Source of the DNA: an uncultured Chloroflexota bacterium
GTDB lineage: Bacteria > Chloroflexota > Anaerolineae > Aggregatilineales > Phototrophicaceae
NCBI GenBank assembly: GCA_937927665.1
Contig: CALBRY010000417.1
Location: 1 to 7,199 of the forward strand
DNA: 7,199 bases
Direction: 5' to 3'
Shown: positions 1 through 5,728 of the stretch, one piece after another
Position numbering within the stretch: position 1 is the stretch's first letter
Layout: each line of letters opens with the position of its first letter
Notes under the pieces: model-generated
Seen by the model: the letters and a program-made list of their open reading frames with translations, nothing else
Told to the model about the DNA's origin: nothing
The model's database searches: none
Translations under genes and position numbers: made by a program

Positions 1-345
1 TGCAATGGGCATTTCCGTATACGCAAATTCACGATCCGCTTGGTAATGGGTCACCTTGTGAATCTGCCCGCCATCCCAGACGAAAAGATCGCCGGACGCG
101 ATCCACGCCAGCCGCCCATCGGCTGACCATATCGGCTTTGCGTCGGCGGCTCTGGGCGTATAGGTGAGATTAACGTTTCGCCGCCCATCGGAGATGAAAA
201 CATCGATTGGGGTCCTATGATCCGCACCTTCCCACGTCAGCCATGCGTGCGGCGGCTGCGCGTCACCGATCACGCGGGCGGTGAACACAGAAAGGATCGA
301 AATGATCAGCAGTGCGAACGTGAACCGGATCAGCGGGTGCAGCAT
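1..345 (-). CDS. Membrane-anchored/secreted beta-propeller protein, paralog of the next gene; 3' end beyond window
   Basis: This is an open reading frame of 115 codons from ATG at 345 running off the left edge, so only the N-terminal part is present. The first 39 residues match the N terminus of the neighbouring propeller protein at 28 positions by eye, including ARVIGDAQPPxAWLTWE at residues 23-39. Residues 6-22 are a hydrophobic signal peptide or anchor. The rest holds the first propeller blade and the start of the next: 'WSADGRLAW' near residues 73-81 and 'FVWDG' near 89-93. A TAGGAG Shine-Dalgarno (355-360) lies 9 bases upstream and contains the TAG stop of the upstream gene, so the two are translationally close and surely cotranscribed. 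The protein probably sits outside the membrane as a TolB/PD40-like propeller of unknown ligand. The paralogy is seen directly; the localisation is inferred. Confidence 0.85.
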   Translation of the reverse strand, partial: MLHPLIRFTFALLIISILSVFTARVIGDAQPPHAWLTWEGADHRTPIDVFISDGRRNVNLTYTPRAADAKPIWSADGRLAWIASGDLFVWDGGQIHKVTHYQADREFAYTEMPIA

Positions 346-354
346 GGGGAAGTT

Positions 355-360
355 CTCCTA
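355..360 (-). promoter_or_regulatory. Shine-Dalgarno TAGGAG containing the stop codon of the upstream propeller gene
   Basis: On the minus strand the TAG stop of the longer propeller gene is the first half of TAGGAG, 9 bases before the ATG of the second propeller gene. A ribosome terminating here covers the next ribosome-binding site, which suggests termination-reinitiation coupling. Confidence 0.7.
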
Positions 361-1488
361 ATCCATCGGCGGTGACCACTCAAGGCGAGCGATCAAATCA
401 AGCCCCGGAGCGGCTGCCATGAAAATACCCTGCTCATCCCAAACCGCGACTCCGTAAATGTCACGGGCATTTGACCATCCCCACGCCAGCCTTCCCTCCG
501 GTGACCAGTTCGGCAGATCAAAGCCGCCAACCGCAAGCGGTTGATCAACCAGCACAGGTGTATCGCCCTCCCAAAGGCTGAACACCGATCGGCGGCGGGG
601 GTCAATCTCCCAACGCGAGCGTCCATCCGGGGATGATTCATGCACAATATCATCGGGGGATGTTTCAACATGGCGGCTGGTAACGAATTCACCATCCCAA
701 CTGTAAATATCGCCGCTGCCGGGAAGTCCCGAACTCCATTCCAACCGCCCATCGGCTAACCACTGCGGGTTACTATCTCGGTCGGGGTGCTGGCTGATAT
801 TCAACGTATTTTCGCCATCCCACACGTAGATTTCGCTTTCACTGTCCGATCCCCGGCGCATGAATGCCAATCGCCCATCGGCTGACCAGACCGGGTTGTA
901 ACTGATGGTGCTGCCAATGTTCAGACAGTCGTCTCGCCCATCCCAGACGATAATTTCACGAGTTTCGTTGACCTCGAAGGTCCATGCCAGCCGCCCGTCG
1001 GCTGACCACATCAGATCAAGCACCCGTCCGGGGCTGGAACAAACATACTGGATCGCCGTGCCATCCCATTGATACACCTCGTTCGAGGACTCGCCTGCGG
1101 TGCTGATCGCCCATGCCAGCCGTCCATCATGCGACCATGCCAGCGTCCCATCTTTCGTCGCGTAAGGCGTGTCCGCATACCGGGTCAGCGCGTGAATGCT
1201 GCCATCCCATATATACACATCATTCGTGTCTAAGTGCTGAGTCTGCCACGCCAGCCGCCCATCATAAGACCATGCAAAATCGAATTCCCAGCCTTCAGGA
1301 TCGCGGGTCAAATTCACAATTCTGCGGTTATCCCACAAGTAAATATCAAGGACGCCGTTCGCGCCGCTTGCCTCCCATGTCAGCCATGCGCGCGGCGGCT
1401 GCGCGTCACCGATCACCCGGGCGGCGAACACGGCAGTCATGGCGGCGATCACGAGTACAAACGTAAGCCGGATCAGCGGGCGCAGCAT
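358..1488 (-). CDS. TolB/PD40-like beta-propeller protein with N-terminal signal anchor, function unknown
   Basis: This 376-residue protein starts at an ATG in MLRPLIR. Residues 6-22 are a hydrophobic segment after two arginines, which reads as a signal peptide or anchor. The rest is a tandem repeat of about 40-45 residues. The D/EGR(L)xW turn motif occurs seven times, near residues 76, 121, 164, 204, 246, 288 and 331, and is most diverged at 288 (DGRSRW). Each is followed by a strand ending in WDG or similar (WDN 52, WDG 94, 141, 182, 223, 264, WEG 306, WDE 350). The N-terminal 'AWLTWE' and C-terminal 'RLEWSP' could close the ring, giving a seven- or eight-bladed propeller. No catalytic motif is visible, so a binding or scaffold role outside the membrane is most likely. 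It lies 15 bases after the NYN gene and 12 bases before a second copy, in one operon. The specific function is unknown. Confidence 0.88.
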   Translation of the reverse strand: MLRPLIRLTFVLVIAAMTAVFAARVIGDAQPPRAWLTWEASGANGVLDIYLWDNRRIVNLTRDPEGWEFDFAWSYDGRLAWQTQHLDTNDVYIWDGSIHALTRYADTPYATKDGTLAWSHDGRLAWAISTAGESSNEVYQWDGTAIQYVCSSPGRVLDLMWSADGRLAWTFEVNETREIIVWDGRDDCLNIGSTISYNPVWSADGRLAFMRRGSDSESEIYVWDGENTLNISQHPDRDSNPQWLADGRLEWSSGLPGSGDIYSWDGEFVTSRHVETSPDDIVHESSPDGRSRWEIDPRRRSVFSLWEGDTPVLVDQPLAVGGFDLPNWSPEGRLAWGWSNARDIYGVAVWDEQGIFMAAAPGLDLIARLEWSPPMD

Positions 1489-1499
1489 GGATCAAGGTT

Positions 1500-1506
1500 C
1501 TCCTTA
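1500..1506 (-). promoter_or_regulatory. Shine-Dalgarno TAAGGAG containing the stop codon of the NYN gene
   Basis: The TAA stop of the NYN gene is embedded in TAAGGAG, 11 bases before the ATG of the first propeller gene. The spacing is slightly long. The arrangement (stop inside SD, then AAC and a short A/T/C spacer) is nearly the same as at the junction between the two propeller genes, so it was probably copied with the gene. Confidence 0.65.
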
Positions 1507-2271
1507 GCGCCCCCGCTCGACCAGCCGCACATACACGGGCGATGATCCACCGCTCTGCTGTTTCTTCTTCGGGCGGCGGATTTCGAACAGCGCCGGATGC
1601 GACCGGATCAGCGTCAGCAGTTGACGATAGCCATAGGTGCGCGGATCAAAGCCGGGATCAAGCTGGCGGAGTTTATTTCCCAGACTGCCCAGATGCGCCC
1701 AACCGTTGCCTTTCGCCACGACTTCGAATGCGGTGCGGAAAAGCGGATAAAACGCGGGCAGTTCTGCATTTCCTGCCGCGCCTGATCCGGCGCTCTGCGC
1801 GCCTGTTCGAGCGGATTCCGCTTTTCGTTCGCTCGCCGCTTCCAGATTTTCGGTATACACGAACACATCACACGCATTCACGAAGGCGCGCGGCGTGTTC
1901 CCTTTGCCAATTCCCATCACAAATAGATTTTTCTCGCGGATTCGTGTCGCCAACCGCGTGTAATCGCTGTCGCTGGAAACAAGACAAAAACCGTCTACTC
2001 CGGCGGTATATAAAATGTCCATCGCATCGATGATCATCGCGCTGTCGGTTGCGTTCTTGCCCACCGTGTAGCGGAACTGCTGAATCGGTTGGAAGGCGTG
2101 CGTATGGAGCGCACTTTTCCAGCCTTTCATCTCCGGTTCTGTCCAATCGCCATATACGCGGCGGATCGTCACCACGCCGTATTTACTCGCTTCCGCCAGC
2201 ATTTCGTCGAGCAGCGATGCTTGTGCGTTATCACCGTCGATCAGCATCGCTATCCGCTGTCCACTCGCCAT
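1504..2271 (-). CDS. NYN-domain (PIN-like, LabA/DUF88 type) predicted ribonuclease with C-terminal LOTUS/OST-HTH domain
   Basis: This 255-residue soluble protein has two domains. Residues 5-140 are a NYN/PIN-like nuclease fold: IDGDNA (D12, D14, N15), KNATDSAMIIDAMD (D76, D82), and VSSDSDYTRLA (D101, D103) supply the acidic residues expected for a metal-dependent RNase. All expected acidic motifs are present, so it is probably active. Residues 145-170 are a low-complexity Ala/Ser/Gly linker. Residues 173-252 fit a LOTUS/OST-HTH domain (FRTAFEVVAKGNGWAHLGSL, then YGYRQLLTLIRSHPALFEI), which binds RNA in its family. A lysine/arginine patch (RRPKKKQQ) lies near the end. The start is fixed by AAAGGA at 2279-2284, 7 bases before the ATG. 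It is the first gene of the operon with the two propeller genes and diverges from the zinc-module gene. The RNA target is unknown. Confidence 0.9.
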   Translation of the reverse strand: MASGQRIAMLIDGDNAQASLLDEMLAEASKYGVVTIRRVYGDWTEPEMKGWKSALHTHAFQPIQQFRYTVGKNATDSAMIIDAMDILYTAGVDGFCLVSSDSDYTRLATRIREKNLFVMGIGKGNTPRAFVNACDVFVYTENLEAASERKAESARTGAQSAGSGAAGNAELPAFYPLFRTAFEVVAKGNGWAHLGSLGNKLRQLDPGFDPRTYGYRQLLTLIRSHPALFEIRRPKKKQQSGGSSPVYVRLVERGR

Positions 2272-2354
2272 CTGAGAGTCCTTTGCGCTCGATTATGTCC
2301 TGTTGTCTTTAAGCTTACCCCGAACGGGATATAAGGTCATCTATGCGGGTGCGG

Positions 2355-2401
2355 TTCATTTGTGTCGAAAAAGTGTCTAAAATGTGATCAAATATTACAT
2401 T
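2355..2401 (+). promoter_or_regulatory. Candidate promoter with an overlapping CRP-like inverted repeat
   Basis: Upstream of the zinc-module gene a TAAAAT hexamer (2378-2383) matches a sigma70 -10 box at 5/6, with a poor -35 (TTCATT, 2355-2360) 17 bases upstream. Overlapping the -10 end and the likely start is an inverted repeat at 2381-2401: AATGTnAT, five bases, ATnACATT. The half sites TGTGA and TTACA resemble CRP/FNR-family sites, but their separation is 7 bases instead of the canonical 6. A factor bound here would block the promoter. I see no convincing promoter for the divergent NYN gene in 2272-2380; a CATAAT at 2292-2297 lies too close to its ribosome-binding site. Confidence 0.3.
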
Positions 2402-2410
2402 GCTGCACAC

Positions 2411-2416
2411 AAAGGG
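2411..2416 (+). promoter_or_regulatory. Shine-Dalgarno AAAGGG that sets the start of the zinc-module gene
   Basis: AAAGGG ends 6 bases before the ATG at 2423 and only 3 bases before the adjacent ATG at 2420. The longer frame from GTG at 2384 has no Shine-Dalgarno and begins inside the probable promoter. This favours translation from 2423. Confidence 0.7.
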
Positions 2417-2422
2417 ATCATG

Positions 2423-3181
2423 ATGGGACTGTTTCGCAAAATTGGCTGTGCGGTTGGGATGCACAAAGGCGAGTTTCGTTATGTGCGTCAAGGGTCATGC
2501 GATATGGTGCAGGTGTGCGAAGCCTGTAAACACGAGACGCACAAGGTTAGTCATACCTATCAGTGGCGGTTTGTTAAGCCGGACAAATGCGATCAGGTAA
2601 GCGAATGTACGCGCTGCGGCGATCAGGATGAGACGCGAGTCAGCCATACCTACGGCGATTGGAAGTATATTGCGCCGGACAAGTGCAATCAGGTCATGGA
2701 GTGTAAGCGCTGCGGCGATCAGGAGAGGCGCATCCAACACAATTACGGTCGCCCCGCCTATAAATCCAGCGGAGACTGTGCCACCTTCGTGACGTGCGTC
2801 CGCTGTGGACACGAGAAAAGTGATGAGGTTAAGCATCAATTTGGTGAATGGCATGTGAAACCGGGAACCCGCGCCGACGAACGGGTGTGTTCTCGCTGTC
2901 ACATGACCGAAGTCCGCCCGACGACAAGCCCAGAGCCGTCGGACGCACCGATTCCGCGTCCTGTGCCCCAATTTAGACCCGGATTTGCTGAGCAAAAGGC
3001 GACCACCTGCCCCGATTGTCACGGAGCGGGTTCTCATGTCGAGCCTAAGCCATGCTACAACTGTCTCGGCAGCGGCACCGATCGCAACGCAGTTTGCCCC
3101 GCCTGCAAGGGGAAAGGCAGCATCGGGACGCATAACGTCCGATGTCAGCGCTGCGGCGGTCACGGCTTTTATTACGAATAA
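2423..3181 (+). CDS. Multi-zinc protein: five tandem His/Cys zinc-ribbon modules plus DnaJ-type cysteine-rich domain, no J domain
   Basis: This is a 252-residue protein from the ATG with the best-placed ribosome-binding site; the frame is open back to GTG at 2384. Residues 14-160 hold five tandem modules of about 31 residues of the form H-x11/12-C-x5-C-x2-C(G), with a [D/E]W or [R/K]Y-like aromatic between. Ligand sets are H14/C26/C32/C35, H44/C56/C62/C65, H75/C88/C94/C97, H106/C119/C125/C128, and a fifth, H138/C156/C159, in which the first Cys is lost. A proline-rich linker follows (about 165-188). The C terminus carries four CxxCxGxG motifs at 196, 211, 225 and 241, the pattern of the DnaJ cysteine-rich domain, which binds two zincs and unfolded protein. 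Spacing between motifs 2 and 3 is shorter than in classical DnaJ. No J domain, signal peptide or membrane segment is present. I infer a cytoplasmic scaffold or thiol/chaperone-related role; no named family covers the whole. Confidence 0.88.
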   Translation: MGLFRKIGCAVGMHKGEFRYVRQGSCDMVQVCEACKHETHKVSHTYQWRFVKPDKCDQVSECTRCGDQDETRVSHTYGDWKYIAPDKCNQVMECKRCGDQERRIQHNYGRPAYKSSGDCATFVTCVRCGHEKSDEVKHQFGEWHVKPGTRADERVCSRCHMTEVRPTTSPEPSDAPIPRPVPQFRPGFAEQKATTCPDCHGAGSHVEPKPCYNCLGSGTDRNAVCPACKGKGSIGTHNVRCQRCGGHGFYYE

Positions 3182-3197
3182 ATCCTGTTGCAGCGCA

Positions 3198-3240
3198 GGG
3201 AGGGGAGAAGTAACCCCTCCCCCGACCCCTCCCCGCTGGC
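3198..3240. repeat. G/C-run dispersed repeat, copy 1 (inverted relative to copy 2 at 7147-7187)
   Basis: Seventeen bases after the zinc-module gene stop lies a sequence made of runs of C on the plus strand. Positions 3211-3238 are the exact reverse complement of 7160-7187 (28 of 28 bases by eye), with looser similarity on both sides. It contains a hairpin: GGGAGGGG (3198-3205) pairs with CCCCTCCC (3214-3221) around an 8-base loop. On the minus strand, 3214-3234 has four G runs separated by one or two bases, a canonical G-quadruplex pattern. It has no T tract, so it is not a classical intrinsic terminator, but no other terminator follows the zinc gene. Confidence 0.85.
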
Positions 3241-3276
3241 GCAGCTGAGGGGTCATATCCACATCCGTATTCGGGC

Positions 3277-3305
3277 TTGATGGTCTGCTGTGACCCGTTT
3301 AGAAT
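3277..3305 (+). promoter_or_regulatory. Sigma70-type promoter of the ABC exporter gene
   Basis: TTGATG (3277-3282, 4/6 match to the -35 consensus) is separated by exactly 17 bases from TAGAAT (3300-3305, 5/6 match to the -10). The predicted transcript start near 3312 leaves a leader of about 24 bases before the TTG start codon. This is the best promoter in the window and shows that the exporter is transcribed independently of the zinc-module gene. Confidence 0.55.
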
Positions 3306-3323
3306 GGTCTTGACCTAAAATGT

Positions 3324-3328
3324 TGGAG
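3324..3328 (+). promoter_or_regulatory. Shine-Dalgarno TGGAG for a TTG start
   Basis: TGGAG lies 7 bases before the TTG at 3336. There is no in-frame ATG between the promoter and this position, and the first transmembrane region follows shortly after, so TTG is the likely start codon. Confidence 0.6.
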
Positions 3329-3335
3329 TGGCTGT

Positions 3336-5045
3336 TTGAGTTCACGCGTCAAGAAATTCTTTTCGTACTACCGCCCCTATCGCAGGCTGTTGGCTGCCGA
3401 TCTGGTGTGCGCGTTCGTGGTATCGGCAGTGACGCTGATCCTCCCCCTCTGTGCCCGATACATCACCCAGAATCTTCCCGCTGCGCTCGATCAAATTTTC
3501 CTCGTGGGCGCGATCATGATCGGCTTGGTGATCGTTCAAACGTTGTGCAACATGTTTGTCGATTATCAAGGGCATTTGATGGGGGCGCGCATGGAAAGCG
3601 ATATGCGCCGCGATCTATTCGAACATTTTCAGAAGCTGTCATTCCGGTTCTATGACGAGCAAAAAACCGGGCAGTTGATGACGCGCATCACCAATGACCT
3701 GTTTTCGATCTCCGAACTCTATCATCATGGACCGGAAGATTTTGCGATCGCCGTGTTGAAATTCACCGGCGTGTTGATCATCCTGCTGAATATCAATGTC
3801 GGGCTAACGGTAATCATTTTCCTGTTCATCCCGATCATGGCGGCGTACTCGTTTTACTTCAATAAACGGATGAACATCGCGCTGCGGCGCAGTCGGGACA
3901 GAATCGGCGATATCAACGCGCAGGTAGAAGATACGCTGGCGGGGATTCGCGTCGTGAAGTCGTTCACGAACGAGGCGATCGAAACCCGAAAGTTTGCCAC
4001 CGAAAACAACCGCTTTTTGGAGAGTCGGCGGCAGGGGTACTTGAGCGAGGCATATTTTTCCGGCGGGATGGGAGCGCTCATCCAATTGATCACGATCGCG
4101 GTGATCGTCGTTGGCGCGGTGGGGATCACCCAATCTTCGCTCGATTTAGCCGATCTGCTGACGTATCTGCTGTGCGTCGGCATCTTGATCGAACCGATCC
4201 AGCGGGCGCTCAATATCGCGCGCCTGCTGCAAGAAGGCGTGACCGGATTCAGCCGCTTTATGGAAATCATGGAAGTTGAGCCGGACATCAAAGATGCCCC
4301 CGGCGCGGCGGAACTAACGCACGTGAAAGGCGATATTCAGTTCAAAAATGTCAGCTTTCGGTATCGAGCCGATCAGCCTGATATTCTGAAAGGCATCTCG
4401 TTGACGATCGCCGCCGGGGAGTATGTCGCGCTCGTCGGATCATCCGGCGTGGGAAAAACGACGCTGTGTTCGTTGATCCCGCGCTTTTACGAAGTCAGCG
4501 GCGGCGAAATCTTGCTCGATGGGCGCAATATCCGCGAGGTAACGCTGCGCTCACTGCGGAGTCAGATCGGCATCGTGCAGCAGGATGTTTACCTGTTCGC
4601 CGGAACAGTGGCGGAAAATATCGCCTATGGCAGCCCGGAGTCCAGCCGGGAAGCGATCATCGATGCGGCGAAAAAGGCGAACGCGCACGACTTTATCAGC
4701 ATGCTGCCGGATGGCTACGATACGGATATCGGTCAGCGCGGTGTCAAGCTCTCCGGCGGTCAGAAACAGCGCTTGAGCATCGCCCGTGTGTTTCTCAAAG
4801 ACCCGGCGGTGATCATCTTTGACGAAGCAACCAGCGCGCTGGATAACGAAAGCGAAAAAGCCGTCCGCGATTCGCTGGAGAAGCTGACCCACAACCGGAC
4901 GACGCTGGTGATCGCGCATCGTTTATCGACCGTGCGGAACGCGCAGCGGATCATCGTCCTGACGGACAACGGAATCGGCGAACAAGGCACGCATGACGAC
5001 TTGATCGCGTTAGGCGGAACCTACGCGATGCAGTTGGAGATTTGA
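3336..5045 (+). CDS. Type I ABC exporter half-transporter (fused permease and ATPase)
   Basis: This 569-residue protein starts at TTG. Residues 15-300 form the exporter membrane domain, with hydrophobic segments near 20-38, 52-74, 136-152, 155-172, 245-263 and 272-287. The coupling region contains 'FYDEQKTGQLMTRITND' at 106-121, typical of MsbA/BmrA-like exporters. Residues 333-569 are the nucleotide-binding domain with every expected element: A-loop Tyr343, Walker A GSSGVGKTT (368-376), Q-loop QQD (415-417), signature LSGGQ (472-476), Walker B VIIFDE with catalytic Glu497, D-loop SALD (500-503) and switch His528. It should therefore be an active ATPase. Only one half-transporter gene is present, so a homodimer in the cytoplasmic membrane is expected. 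The substrate, lipid or drug, cannot be told from sequence. It has its own promoter, with the G-rich repeat upstream. Confidence 0.95.
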   Translation: MSSRVKKFFSYYRPYRRLLAADLVCAFVVSAVTLILPLCARYITQNLPAALDQIFLVGAIMIGLVIVQTLCNMFVDYQGHLMGARMESDMRRDLFEHFQKLSFRFYDEQKTGQLMTRITNDLFSISELYHHGPEDFAIAVLKFTGVLIILLNINVGLTVIIFLFIPIMAAYSFYFNKRMNIALRRSRDRIGDINAQVEDTLAGIRVVKSFTNEAIETRKFATENNRFLESRRQGYLSEAYFSGGMGALIQLITIAVIVVGAVGITQSSLDLADLLTYLLCVGILIEPIQRALNIARLLQEGVTGFSRFMEIMEVEPDIKDAPGAAELTHVKGDIQFKNVSFRYRADQPDILKGISLTIAAGEYVALVGSSGVGKTTLCSLIPRFYEVSGGEILLDGRNIREVTLRSLRSQIGIVQQDVYLFAGTVAENIAYGSPESSREAIIDAAKKANAHDFISMLPDGYDTDIGQRGVKLSGGQKQRLSIARVFLKDPAVIIFDEATSALDNESEKAVRDSLEKLTHNRTTLVIAHRLSTVRNAQRIIVLTDNGIGEQGTHDDLIALGGTYAMQLEI

Positions 5046-5216
5046 GGGGTGCGGGCGCGCTTATTCGTGAGAACGGCTCGGATTTTGTTTATGTTTTTCA
5101 CCAATTTGACAGCTTTTTTCGATTTTGGCGCGGTGCGCCTTGCGATTTGGCTTACAATGAGTCATGTACGCAATGCGGCGATTACAAAAGTCACGCAAAC
5201 TTGAAAGGATTGTGTC
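5046..5216 (+). other. Intergenic region between ABC exporter and small membrane protein gene
   Basis: I see no gene and no convincing terminator for the exporter here. A TACAAT (5153-5158) matches a -10 box at 5/6 but has no -35 at the right distance. A perfect TTGACA (5106-5111) is present but has no -10 at 15-19 bases. A short GGCGC/GCGCC hairpin (5127-5139) lies between them. The next gene may use the TACAAT with an activator, or be read through from the exporter. Confidence 0.3.
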
Positions 5217-5666
5217 ATGAATCGGTCATCCTTTGCTCTCCGTTTGCTGATCGTCATCGCACTCTTCATTGCAGCCACGATCATTTTCACAATGCCTGCT
5301 TTCGCGCAGGATGGGACTGCTGGATCGGTTCTCTACAGCCGTGAAAGCCTGTTCACCGTGCCAGTCATGGCAGTCGTCACGCTGTTGATCGCCAATGGAT
5401 TGGGGCGCATCATCAAGCTGAGTTCGAATGTCGTCTCGATTATCGCGCTGGCGGTTGCGCTCCTGCTCTCAATCGGGCATCAACTCGCCGTCGCCAAAGA
5501 ACCCGATACGTTCATGGCGATTTTGCTCGTGATCGTCAACACGTTCGTGATCTGGTCATCGGCATACGGCACGAACGAATTCCTCGCTCCGCGCCCGACA
5601 GGAAGCCCGAGTACGGGTGGACTGCTCTCCAGTTGGCGCAACCCGTCGAGCGGCTCGATCGCGTAA
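5217..5666 (+). CDS. Small membrane protein with signal peptide and three hydrophobic segments, loosely holin-like
   Basis: This 149-residue protein starts at an ATG with AAAGGA (5204-5209) 7 bases upstream. Residues 1-30 look like a cleavable signal peptide: MNRSSFALR, a hydrophobic core, then a PAFA|QD cleavage site. Three further hydrophobic segments lie near 46-60, 71-88 and 98-114. The C-terminal tail (120-149) is rich in Gly, Ser and Pro and hydrophilic. The membrane-core size and layout recall small phage-type holins or pilin-like membrane subunits, but I recognise no diagnostic motif, and no lysin, phage or secretion gene is nearby. It is followed by a strong terminator at 5689-5718, so it ends its transcription unit. 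It may be cotranscribed with the ABC exporter 171 bases upstream. The function is unknown; the coding call itself is well supported. Confidence 0.8.
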   Translation: MNRSSFALRLLIVIALFIAATIIFTMPAFAQDGTAGSVLYSRESLFTVPVMAVVTLLIANGLGRIIKLSSNVVSIIALAVALLLSIGHQLAVAKEPDTFMAILLVIVNTFVIWSSAYGTNEFLAPRPTGSPSTGGLLSSWRNPSSGSIA

Positions 5667-5688
5667 CACGGGATTTTGTGAGAGAAAC

Positions 5689-5720
5689 AAAAGGCGAAGG
5701 CGCATTCCTTCGCCTTTTTT
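5689..5720. terminator. Bidirectional rho-independent terminator between convergent genes
   Basis: A 12-bp perfect stem (5689-5700 with 5707-5718) encloses a 6-base loop CGCATT and runs into a T tract at 5715-5720 on the plus strand. On the minus strand the stem is followed by TTTTGTTT, a weaker T tract. It lies 22 bases after the membrane protein stop and 10 bases after the MBL-fold gene stop, so it serves both. Confidence 0.9.
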
Positions 5721-5728
5721 GATCGGGT

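Noticed and set aside
1542..2033. A 163-codon plus-strand frame within the NYN gene
   Set aside because: It is Arg/Ser/Cys-rich with no domain pattern and lies opposite a gene with clear nuclease motifs.
2384..2422. A GTG start 13 codons earlier for the zinc-module protein
   Set aside because: It begins inside the probable -10 box and inverted repeat, without a Shine-Dalgarno. AAAGGG at 2411-2416 points to the later ATG.
3198..3221. Intrinsic terminator for the zinc-module gene
   Set aside because: The hairpin is stable but has no following T tract, and its exact core recurs at the right edge away from any gene end, so it is better read as a dispersed repeat.
2495..3262. A 255-codon minus-strand frame opposite the zinc-module gene
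   Set aside because: It mirrors the repeats of the real gene, has no zinc or other recognisable motif, no ribosome-binding site, and runs into the G-rich repeat. The plus-strand frame has coherent Cys/His motifs.
5106..5111. Perfect TTGACA as the -35 of the small membrane protein gene
   Set aside because: No -10-like hexamer lies 15-19 bases downstream; the region there is GC-rich. The good TACAAT is 41 bases away.
5042..5344. A 100-codon plus-strand frame after the ABC exporter
   Set aside because: It starts at a TTG overlapping the exporter stop, has no ribosome-binding site and overlaps the signal-peptide gene in another frame.
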